6,194 bases of DNA from positions 1-6,194 of the forward strand of contig JALOMF010000266.1 of assembly GCA_025455635.1 (NCBI GenBank), given 5' to 3'. The position numbers and the translations under genes are program-made. Below, piece after piece: positions 1-6,194 of the stretch (position 1 is the stretch's first letter; every line of letters begins with the position of its first letter). Under the pieces are notes generated by a model. The model saw only the letters and a list, made by a program, of their open reading frames with translations. It searched no databases and had not been told where the DNA came from. The stretch comes from Saprospiraceae bacterium (GTDB lineage Bacteria > Bacteroidota > Bacteroidia > Chitinophagales > Saprospiraceae).

Positions 1-3000
1 CACCGTCCCGCTCCGATTGGGCCAGCAACTGCGAGCTTTCCTCGATTTTCTTCACGGCCCGGTTGTAGGCATCCACGAGGTCGCCGATTTCATCTTTGCG
101 TTTCCAGACCAAGGGTGCGTTGTTGCCGAGCCGAAGGCGCTGGAGGCTCTCGCTGAGGGTGGTTAGCCCCCTCGTGATGGAATTGGAAATGACGATGGCC
201 ATACCTCCCGCTATGAGCAGCAGGAAGACGTAAACATTGAGCAGGGTGCTCATGAAATCGGTCACTTCACTGCGCAACTCCCGGTGCTGTGCGTAGTACG
301 GTATGCCCATGTAGGCGAGGGTCTTGCCTTCGGTGTCCTTGAGTTTCAGGTAGGCAGCGGTGTAGTGCAGCCCCCCTATGCTCTCGTCTTGGTCCACCCG
401 GTCGTAGCCGATATTGTGCAGGTGCTGGAAGGCGTATGCCCCCATTTTGTTGGACACGAGGCCGCCCTTGAAGATGTCCTCCTCGGAGCTGGTGATGAGG
501 TTGCCCTTCAGGTCGTAGATGTTGACGTCGAGGCGGTGCACCTCCGACACGAGCGGGATGAGCGACGAGAGCGAGAAGGCATCCAGTTCTTCTTGCTCGC
601 CGACCATTAGTTCTTCCCGCTGTTTTTCCAGTTGTATTTTGAATTCCCTGCGGTTGTAAGCGGATTCATTATGGCTCTTGCGTTGCTCTTTCTCCCACTC
701 CCGCTGGCGTTCTTTGTGCCAAGCCTTGATTTCATAATTCACACTGGCCAGCGCCGAGGTCACCTTGCGCTCTAGCCGCCCCTTGTGGTATTCGTTGGAC
801 GACTTCTGGAAGTACCAAACGGTGACGAAGCCAATGCCAAGGAACGAAAACAGTACCATGCCGATGACCCAGAACTGGAACTGGTTGCGGAGCGAAGGCT
901 TTTTTGTTTTGAAAAAATTGAGCGGCCCTGGCAGTGCGTTTGTTGCGTAATTGATGGCCCCGAACAGCAAAATGGCAATCGTCAGCATGGAAAAGACGTA
1001 GGAAAACAAGGACAAAGGCTTGATATAGCCCCCAGTCTCCCGCCCGATGATGATGGCAATGTCATTGGGGGCATGATAAAGCAGCTCTGAGCGCTTGGAG
1101 GATTGGTTCACCACCACTGTTTGCCCAACGGGGGGCAGGGGGTCCACCAGCAGTTTGTTGTAGGTCCGGTTACGGTCTTCTACGAGGGTATCATTTTGGT
1201 AAATGCCGTAGTCGTAGTTGTCAAGCTCGGTCAGGTTCTTGTACTTTTTGTCCAGCAACATCTCGGTATAAACCTTGGATGGCGTGGAAAACGAACGCTT
1301 GAAGACGATGAATATCGTCAGCGGCTTGCTGGTGCGCAGGTCGAGCCGGAGCAGGTAGCCGGGGTCTTTCGTTTTTTCGGAGCGGAACCGCAAGATGGGG
1401 TTCTTGGTTGCCAGCCCTTGCATGAAATGGCTTTCCATCTCCCCAAAGGTCACGTCCTGCTCGGTGAAGGCTATCTCGCCGCTCTCCCGGTTGAAGCCTG
1501 ACAGCGTGAACTTGTAGTTGTGCAGTAGGTACTTGTTGGTGCTGAACTGGGCGTCGAGCACGTCCCGTGCCTCGTCTTTTGGGATTAACTCATCCTTGTA
1601 ATAATTGGTGAGCAGGCTCCACATGTAGAGCGAGGAGTCAGAGAGCAGCAACTCCCCGATTTGCAAAATAGCCTCCTCAGCATCTTTATCTTGGTAGGTA
1701 GTGAGCGACTTGGCGTAAGCCTCCCGCCGCACGTAGTCCTTGTCGTTGTTGTATTTGTACAAAAGCAAGGCCGTCAGGCAAGAGAACATCATCAGCCAAA
1801 CCACCAGCCACTGAAGCGACAGGCTGCGCTCTTCCACAAAAAACTCGAACACGATGAGGTAGGACAGCGCCGCCAACAGGAAGTAAGCGACCGGTAGCTG
1901 CAAGTCGCCGTACACCACCACGGGGATAGAAGCTACCAACGATACCATCACCGCCGCCAGACGCCCGTACTTGGGCAGCCCCACCTTGAAAATGGCCTGC
2001 ATCATCCGGTGGCTGAACAGGAAGAAAGCCAGCAGCAACAGCACCACGCCCACCATCGCCAATACGCTTTGCGAGTTCAGGTTGAACACATTCTCAAAGT
2101 CAAACACGATGGACGAATCCAAGATGATGGACTTGAAAATGCTGCAAACCATGAGCATCGCCAGGTTCACGCTGAAGAAATTGAGCGCCGTGAGGCCAAA
2201 CCTGACCACCAGCGAAGGGTGCGAGAACTCCTTGACCTGGAACTCCCGGTTGAAAAAAACCATCATCCACACCAGCAGGATGATGTTGATGAGCAGCTCG
2301 CCCAGCGAGTTTACCCCCTCCAGAATCGGGTCGGTGAACACCTTGGAAAAGGTCTGGAACGTGGCGAAATGCTGCGAAAAGCCAAATTGGATGGTCAGGT
2401 ACCTGATGAACACCACGGATGCCAGCACGAAGGCCGCACCCACCCAAGGCATGTAGCGGTTGACCAGCATTACGGCCAGGTCGTTGATGAGCACACCGAT
2501 GCTGATGAAGCCCAGCACGTAGATGAAGAACACCAAAAGAAGGTTGATTCGGTCCTTGGCCGGGCCTGTGGCGTCTAGCCAAGCCAGCTCCTTCCCGTCC
2601 ATGTTTTTTATGGCAAACTTGTCCCCTGATTCTTTCAGGAAAACATCGGGCGGAATCGGGAAGTCGTCCGTGAGGAACTCACTTTTCAGGTAGTCGCTAA
2701 TCCTCGAAAACTCCCGTTTGATGGGAATCATCGCCAGTGCCGTCACTTCGTTGTTCAGGCTTTTTTTTATCAGCTCAAAATAACCGTTTGGAAGCCTAAG
2801 CAGGCGGTTTCCATCTTGCTGTTTTAGCAGTTCGGCGGCCTGTTCGGGTGAGAGGTAGGCCCGGTTGTTGAGCCAGTACACCAAGGAATCCTTCAGGTAG
2901 AGGCGGATATTGTAGGGCTTCTTGGTAAGGCCGAGCAAGTGGTCAAGGTCAGCCTTCTGCTGGGAAGTGGGCAGAAGCTCCACACCACGCAACTGCCTGA

Positions 3001-3181
3001 AAATGAAGCCAGTATCAGAAAGTATGGAAAACACCTCCGACTCTTTCTTGTGAAGGCTGCGCTCGATGCGGTGCGCATAATTTTCGAGGTGGTCTTCTTT
3101 CGAGATGCCTATGTCAAAGGCTGTACCCAAGCCAAAGAAAAGCAGGATGGCAGCAATGGCATAATAAGTTCGCTTTTTCAT
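1..3181 (-). CDS. Large polytopic sensor histidine kinase, N-terminal and HAMP part (3' end outside window)
   Basis: Translating from the ATG at 3181 to base 2 gives 1060 codons with no stop; the end lies beyond the left edge. Visible order: TM1 (about 6-20); extracytoplasmic domain (21-210); eight hydrophobic helices between about 212 and 475; second extracytoplasmic domain (476-720); TM10 (721-745); a basic cytoplasmic loop; TM11 (768-793); a highly charged helix (796-860); a small Cache/PAS-like domain (about 862-977, with NIYDLKGNLITSS at 887-899); TM12 (978-1000); HAMP (about 1002-1055, with DEIGDL at 1030-1035). The last residues, SQLLAQSERDG, resemble the segment just before the phospho-accepting histidine helix in Bacteroidota sensor kinases of NtrY-like type. 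The HisKA and HATPase domains are therefore expected next but cannot be seen. Inner-membrane location and two-component signalling are inferred from the family; ligand and partner regulator are unknown. There is no Shine-Dalgarno, as is usual in this phylum. The gene is probably monocistronic or first in its operon, because a terminator lies upstream. Confidence 0.88.
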   Translation of the reverse strand, partial: MKKRTYYAIAAILLFFGLGTAFDIGISKEDHLENYAHRIERSLHKKESEVFSILSDTGFIFRQLRGVELLPTSQQKADLDHLLGLTKKPYNIRLYLKDSLVYWLNNRAYLSPEQAAELLKQQDGNRLLRLPNGYFELIKKSLNNEVTALAMIPIKREFSRISDYLKSEFLTDDFPIPPDVFLKESGDKFAIKNMDGKELAWLDATGPAKDRINLLLVFFIYVLGFISIGVLINDLAVMLVNRYMPWVGAAFVLASVVFIRYLTIQFGFSQHFATFQTFSKVFTDPILEGVNSLGELLINIILLVWMMVFFNREFQVKEFSHPSLVVRFGLTALNFFSVNLAMLMVCSIFKSIILDSSIVFDFENVFNLNSQSVLAMVGVVLLLLAFFLFSHRMMQAIFKVGLPKYGRLAAVMVSLVASIPVVVYGDLQLPVAYFLLAALSYLIVFEFFVEERSLSLQWLVVWLMMFSCLTALLLYKYNNDKDYVRREAYAKSLTTYQDKDAEEAILQIGELLLSDSSLYMWSLLTNYYKDELIPKDEARDVLDAQFSTNKYLLHNYKFTLSGFNRESGEIAFTEQDVTFGEMESHFMQGLATKNPILRFRSEKTKDPGYLLRLDLRTSKPLTIFIVFKRSFSTPSKVYTEMLLDKKYKNLTELDNYDYGIYQNDTLVEDRNRTYNKLLVDPLPPVGQTVVVNQSSKRSELLYHAPNDIAIIIGRETGGYIKPLSLFSYVFSMLTIAILLFGAINYATNALPGPLNFFKTKKPSLRNQFQFWVIGMVLFSFLGIGFVTVWYFQKSSNEYHKGRLERKVTSALASVNYEIKAWHKERQREWEKEQRKSHNESAYNRREFKIQLEKQREELMVGEQEELDAFSLSSLIPLVSEVHRLDVNIYDLKGNLITSSEEDIFKGGLVSNKMGAYAFQHLHNIGYDRVDQDESIGGLHYTAAYLKLKDTEGKTLAYMGIPYYAQHRELRSEVTDFMSTLLNVYVFLLLIAGGMAIVISNSITRGLTTLSESLQRLRLGNNAPLVWKRKDEIGDLVDAYNRAVKKIEESSQLLAQSERDG

Positions 3182-3295
3182 GGTCAGCTTTTTGTCCAAC
3201 CCAAGGCGGTCGGATTGCCGTGTCTTTCTCTCCTAAAAACCAATGGGAATCGTTTGGCAGGTAGTTCTTTGCTGTCAAAACCAATGCAACCGGCG

Positions 3296-3303
3296 CAAAT
3301 TTA
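3296..3303 (-). promoter_or_regulatory. Candidate Bacteroidota -7 promoter element for the kinase gene
   Basis: Read on the minus strand this is TAAATTTG, an exact match to the Bacteroidota sigma-A -7 consensus TAnnTTTG. It lies downstream of the A+T-rich stretch at about 3304-3335 and would place transcription start near 3290, giving a leader of about 110 bases before the ATG at 3181. The weak point is the -33 element: the nearest minus-strand TTTG (3334-3337) is 30 bases away, longer than the usual spacing of around 20. The match could be chance in an A+T-rich stretch, though it is the only exact one I found in this gap. Confidence 0.42.
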
Positions 3304-3425
3304 AGGGTATTTTACATATAATAAAATTTTTCGCAAAACACCGCCTGGATGTCCATTGCACAGCAAAAATTTAGCCGAAATGGCCAAAGGAGCGGGTAAT
3401 GCACTTGCCAGAAGTATTTTTAATG

Positions 3426-3491
3426 AAAAAGCCACGAACCACAGGGGATTCCACAAGCTAAAATCGTGGAATCCCCTGCGGTTCGTGGCTT
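3426..3491 (-). terminator. Long-stem Rho-independent terminator of the propeller gene (inverted repeat)
   Basis: Arms 3429-3454 and 3466-3491 are complementary over 26 base pairs, around an 11-base loop (3455-3465). The only exception is 3441 against 3479. That pair is A-C in a plus-strand RNA but U-G, a permitted wobble, in a minus-strand RNA, so the fold is complete only in the minus transcript. On the minus strand the stem ends in a run of five T (3430-3426), the first two of which also pair at the stem base. The hairpin begins 43 bases after the TAA of the propeller gene. Position, orientation and T run fit intrinsic termination; the stem is much longer than the usual 7-12 pairs, so it may also be a dispersed palindromic repeat used as a terminator. 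Confidence 0.72.
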
Positions 3492-3534
3492 ATTGTTAAG
3501 CTGATGCAGCTCCTAAAACCCGCCAAAATGCACC

Positions 3535-6156
3535 TTACTGCACCACCAGCTTCCCGCTCGCAAGCGGCTTTCCTTTTTGTGAAAAACGGTAGAAATACAC
3601 CCCGCCTTTCAATCCGTCCAATTTCAGGGCGGTACGCTGCCGCACACCGGGCCGCTTGGCCACCACCCTGCCCTCCGTGTCCAGCAGTTCAAAATCACAG
3701 TCCATCGGGGCGCTGATTTCGGCCCGCAGCAGGGCATCTTTCGGTGCGGGGTTGGGGTAAATTTTTGCCGAAAAACCACTGGCCAGCGCCGTCGTTGCCG
3801 AAGGCGGCAGCTCCGAGAGCTTGAAGTCCCAGATGCCCCGCCCGTAGGTGCCGAAGCGCACGATGTCGTCCGAGCCATCCGGTAGGTCAACGTACTCCAC
3901 GCAGGTGTACCATTGCAGCGGCGTCTGTGCGCCAATCAACGGGAACCACTCGTTTTCCGCTACCACGTACACGAACGGCCCAATGGCGGTGGCCGCAAAC
4001 AGCAGCGTCTCGTCGGGGTTGGCCACTACCTCCTGCACGAGGGTGGGTGGCAGCCCGTTCGACATTTGCACGAAGGTCTGGCCGCCGTCCACCGACTTGA
4101 ACACGGGCGGGTTGGAGTAGCCACTGCCCGAAATCCAGACCACGTTCGGGTCTTGCTTGGAGGCCACGATGCAGGCCGTGTAAATCCAGTCCACGGTCGG
4201 GCCAGCGAAGCCCTGCGATTTTTGCCAAGTGGAGCCAGCGTCCGTAGAGCGGAAGAACGTGCCGTCATCGGTGCTCACGAAGAGCCGGTCAGGGTCGGCC
4301 TCCGATTGCTCGATGGCCGAAATGCGCCCCCCACCCGTGTTCGAGTTTTGCTGAAAATCATAGTCGAACTGGTCGGCCACGATGTCGTAGGGCGCATTGG
4401 AGTTTGCGGAGAGCGTGATGAGGTGCGAGCCGCCCTCATTCTCGTTGATGCTGCCGCCTGCCACGAAGATGGAGTTGCCATTTGCGTAAGCGGAAGGCGC
4501 CGTAGGCACAATCCAGTTCACGGCAGGCACGTCGCCATCGGGCAGGTTCCAGTTGGAGTCGCCCCAAGGCGTGGGCAGGTTCAGCGCATCCCGGTAGTAG
4601 CTGAAGTCGCCGCCGGGGTACTGCACCCAGAGGCTTTTGTAGTTGTTGGTGAGCTGCATCATGCCATAGTCGCCGCTCCACTGCTGGGCAAAAAGGCTAG
4701 GGCCAGGCTCGTCGGCGCTTGTGGTCCATTGCCATCCTTGGTCCTGCGAGCCAGCGTAGATGTACTCAGGGTGCGCCGGGTTGGTCACCACGTCGTAGTA
4801 CTGGCTGATGTTGAGGCCGAGCACACCGATGTTTTGCGTGGTCACCATCTCGTCGTAGCTGATGTGCAGGCCGCCGTGGTTGGCGATGAGGAAAAACGGT
4901 GTGCCGTCCGACTTGCGGAACGCCTTTAAATCCATCATGTCGGCGTGTAGCAGGTCGGTGTCGGCGTAGTATTCCCACCAGTCGTTCACGAGGTCCCACG
5001 AGGCACCACCGTCGGCGCTCCAGTGGCAGTTCACGCCGCCCATGTAAAGCCTATCGGGGTCGAATGGCGAGCAAATCATGCCCACCTGCCAAGCCGTCTC
5101 CTCGGTGATGCCCTGCTGCGCCCAGCTTTGCCCGCCGTCGCTGGACTTGAACACGTCGGTGCTGTTTACCAAGGCGTAAAAAACTGGCTCGCCATTGCCC
5201 ATCATGCTGCCCGAAAGCTGGGTTTCGGTATTGGTGGGCAGGCCGCTGACGCTGGCATGTAGCGGCAAGCTGTCGGTCTCCACCCGGTACATTTCCTGCC
5301 CCCGGTCGAGGAGGTAAATATTGTCGGTGCCAAGCGGCTGCCAGAGCGAGGTCTGGTTGGCTTCGCCGTGGTCAAATGCTTTGATGCGGGTAAAACTAGC
5401 GCCGTTGTCGGTGGAGCGGTAGAGCCAGATGCGGGCGGCCCAAGGCGCATCGTCCCAAGTCTGAACGAGGTAGTAGAGCGTGTTCGGGTCGCTTTGGAGT
5501 GCCACCAATTGCATGGGGGTGCCCCAGCCGTCGTAAAAATCGGGGGAGAAACTGGCGGCCTGCCAAGTAAGCCCCTCGTCGTCGGAGTAGTGCAGGATTT
5601 TGCCGTCCGGTGCGATGATTCGCACGCCGTTCGAGGCCGTGGGCTGCACTTTTATCAGGCGGGGGTTGAAGCGGCGGTCGTCGTTGAGCACTTCCCAGCC
5701 CTCGTTGTTGGTGCCGCCCCGCCACACCGAGCCGCCGTCCGAGAGGGCATAGATTTTATCGGTTGGCGCATGATAGTCCACCGTGCGCAGGCTGCCTGCT
5801 TGGTTGGAACTGCCCCGCTCCGACCACTCGCCCATCACCGTGCTGTCGGCGAAGTACTCGATGGCACGGTCGCCGCCGAGCAATCCCGCCTTCAGTTCCC
5901 GCAGGGAGCGCATGCTTTGGCGGTCAAGCTCCCGCCAGTTGACGCCGGGAGCGGCCTTGTGCAGCAGCTCGACCCATGCTTCCCGGCGGGCTTGGCCGTC
6001 CTCGTCCTCCGACTGGTCGGTGCGGTACACGGGGCCGTTGGTGGGTGGCGGGAAGTTGGCTGCGGTGGTTTTTACCTTGTTTTTTTGAAAAAAAACATAG
6101 CCAAAGCCCAACAGGGCAAGGCAAGCAACAGGGAGGAGTATGGCTTTCAATTTCAT
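3535..6156 (-). CDS. Secreted Asp-box (BNR) beta-propeller protein with T9SS type A sorting domain
   Basis: Complete, 873 residues. The start is set by an in-frame TAG at 6178-6180 with no other ATG between; no Shine-Dalgarno is seen. Residues 1-4 carry two lysines and 5-23 are hydrophobic, acting as signal peptide or anchor. An acidic, helical-looking linker (about 44-108) precedes the propeller. Six Asp-boxes (SxDxGx[ST][WF]) are visible at 191-198, 248-255, 338-345, 380-387, 637-644 and 688-695, each marking the hairpin of a propeller blade. GSQDQG (469-474) and FGTYGRGIW (768-776) are further motifs that I associate with sortilin/Vps10-like and GH74-like double propellers. Residues 794-873 form the T9SS sorting domain. 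Expected path: Sec export, then T9SS secretion or surface attachment with loss of the C-terminal domain. Asp-boxes also occur in sialidases and xyloglucanases but are structural, so no enzymatic activity can be assigned; a sialidase RIP motif was not seen. Confidence 0.9.
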   Translation of the reverse strand: MKLKAILLPVACLALLGFGYVFFQKNKVKTTAANFPPPTNGPVYRTDQSEDEDGQARREAWVELLHKAAPGVNWRELDRQSMRSLRELKAGLLGGDRAIEYFADSTVMGEWSERGSSNQAGSLRTVDYHAPTDKIYALSDGGSVWRGGTNNEGWEVLNDDRRFNPRLIKVQPTASNGVRIIAPDGKILHYSDDEGLTWQAASFSPDFYDGWGTPMQLVALQSDPNTLYYLVQTWDDAPWAARIWLYRSTDNGASFTRIKAFDHGEANQTSLWQPLGTDNIYLLDRGQEMYRVETDSLPLHASVSGLPTNTETQLSGSMMGNGEPVFYALVNSTDVFKSSDGGQSWAQQGITEETAWQVGMICSPFDPDRLYMGGVNCHWSADGGASWDLVNDWWEYYADTDLLHADMMDLKAFRKSDGTPFFLIANHGGLHISYDEMVTTQNIGVLGLNISQYYDVVTNPAHPEYIYAGSQDQGWQWTTSADEPGPSLFAQQWSGDYGMMQLTNNYKSLWVQYPGGDFSYYRDALNLPTPWGDSNWNLPDGDVPAVNWIVPTAPSAYANGNSIFVAGGSINENEGGSHLITLSANSNAPYDIVADQFDYDFQQNSNTGGGRISAIEQSEADPDRLFVSTDDGTFFRSTDAGSTWQKSQGFAGPTVDWIYTACIVASKQDPNVVWISGSGYSNPPVFKSVDGGQTFVQMSNGLPPTLVQEVVANPDETLLFAATAIGPFVYVVAENEWFPLIGAQTPLQWYTCVEYVDLPDGSDDIVRFGTYGRGIWDFKLSELPPSATTALASGFSAKIYPNPAPKDALLRAEISAPMDCDFELLDTEGRVVAKRPGVRQRTALKLDGLKGGVYFYRFSQKGKPLASGKLVVQ
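3538..3777 (-). other. T9SS type A C-terminal sorting domain (within propeller gene)
   Basis: Codons 794-873 encode a short beta-sandwich-type tail with the hallmarks of the Por secretion family: KIYPNPA near its start (798-804), DTEGRVV in the middle (826-832), GGVYFYRF (851-858) and a lysine-containing last strand, GKLVVQ (868-873). In known T9SS cargo this domain is recognised by the outer-membrane translocon and then removed by the sortase-like peptidase PorU. It marks the protein as extracellular or surface-bound and the host as carrying T9SS, whose genes are not in this window. Confidence 0.9.
6080..6095 (-). repeat. Paired homopolymer tract (8 T, C, 7 A on minus strand) in the propeller gene's N-terminal coding region
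   Basis: On the minus strand eight T, one C and seven A follow each other and encode parts of codons 21-27 (VFFQKN), at the end of the hydrophobic signal segment. The tract is also a perfect small palindrome. Loss or gain of one base would end the protein early. Such runs are prone to slippage, but the residues coded (Phe and Lys in a hydrophobic-to-basic transition) could explain them without any regulatory role. Confidence 0.35.
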
Positions 6157-6194
6157 GATTCGATTTTGATGGCAATGCTAGTGAAAACTTTGGA

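Larger units (their letters stand above)
3182..3534. other. Intergenic region between propeller gene and kinase gene
   Basis: This 353-base gap separates two genes that read in the same direction. It holds, in minus-strand order, a 43-base tail after the propeller stop, a long hairpin (3429-3491), an A+T-rich stretch (about 3301-3335) and a candidate -7 promoter element (3296-3303), followed by a leader of about 110 bases to the kinase ATG. I found no credible small gene and no recognisable riboswitch or RNA gene in it. The gap plus terminator argues against cotranscription of the two genes. Confidence 0.75.

Noticed and set aside
284..1501. Several plus-strand open frames of 60-130 codons
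   Set aside because: All are antisense to the kinase gene, whose uninterrupted frame contains the HAMP and Cache-like segments; no start context or domain supports them.
2009..2578. Plus-strand open frame of 189 codons
   Set aside because: Antisense to the membrane helices of the kinase. Its His/Gln/Glu-rich translation is the typical mirror image of hydrophobic codons and shows no protein-like pattern.
2100..2582. Minus-strand open frame of 160 codons in another frame
   Set aside because: It overlaps the continuous kinase frame completely and its translation lacks domain or membrane features.
3499..3511. Small palindrome AGCTG-ATG-CAGCT downstream of the propeller stop
   Set aside because: Only five base pairs with a three-base loop and no T run. 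The long hairpin next to it is a far better terminator.
3913..4929. Plus-strand open frame of 338 codons
   Set aside because: It lies entirely antisense to the propeller gene, which has clear Asp-boxes and a T9SS tail. The translation is rich in Val, Arg and His with no recognisable domain, as expected of the complement of G+C-rich codons.
6121..6123. Cys 12 of the propeller protein as a lipoprotein acylation site
   Set aside because: The preceding residues LLPVA do not fit the lipobox (Leu at -3 is missing), and the Cys sits in the middle of the hydrophobic segment with more hydrophobic residues after it.
3535..6156. Annotation of the propeller protein as a sialidase or xyloglucanase
   Set aside because: Asp-boxes are structural and shared by many unrelated propellers. 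No sialidase Arg-Ile-Pro motif was seen, and catalytic residues of GH74 cannot be identified by eye.
6173..6180. Minus-strand TAGCATTG as a -7 element for the propeller gene
   Set aside because: It has one mismatch to TAnnTTTG, would leave a very short leader, and any -33 element would lie outside the window. Not strong enough to list as a promoter.

Overview
The window reads as chromosomal DNA from a member of the Bacteroidota. Three things support this: a C-terminal sorting domain of the type IX secretion system (T9SS), a minus-strand TAnnTTTG hexamer-type -7 promoter element upstream of a gene, and a large sensor kinase of a form I associate with this phylum. Codons are fairly rich in G+C, which would suit a Saprospiria- or Lewinella-like lineage, but that placement is only a guess.

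Layout: both real genes lie on the minus strand, so the window reads right to left. A complete secreted beta-propeller protein of 873 residues (3535-6156) comes first. A 353-base intergenic region follows, holding a very long hairpin that looks like its terminator, and then a candidate promoter. The 5' part of a large polytopic sensor histidine kinase (1-3181) comes next; it runs off the left edge after 1060 codons, before its catalytic domains. There are no plus-strand genes, tRNAs, rRNAs, CRISPR arrays or insertion sequences that I can support. The long plus-strand open frames are shadows of the two genes.

How the genes relate: the terminator and the separate promoter suggest the two genes are transcribed independently and only happen to be neighbours. 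The propeller protein should be exported across the inner membrane and then secreted or attached to the cell surface by T9SS. The kinase should sit in the inner membrane, with three extracytoplasmic domains feeding a HAMP signalling helix. No functional link between the two is visible. I did not find a convincing new multi-gene system here. The most noteworthy items are the kinase architecture, the long strand-asymmetric hairpin, and the N-terminal region of the propeller protein.
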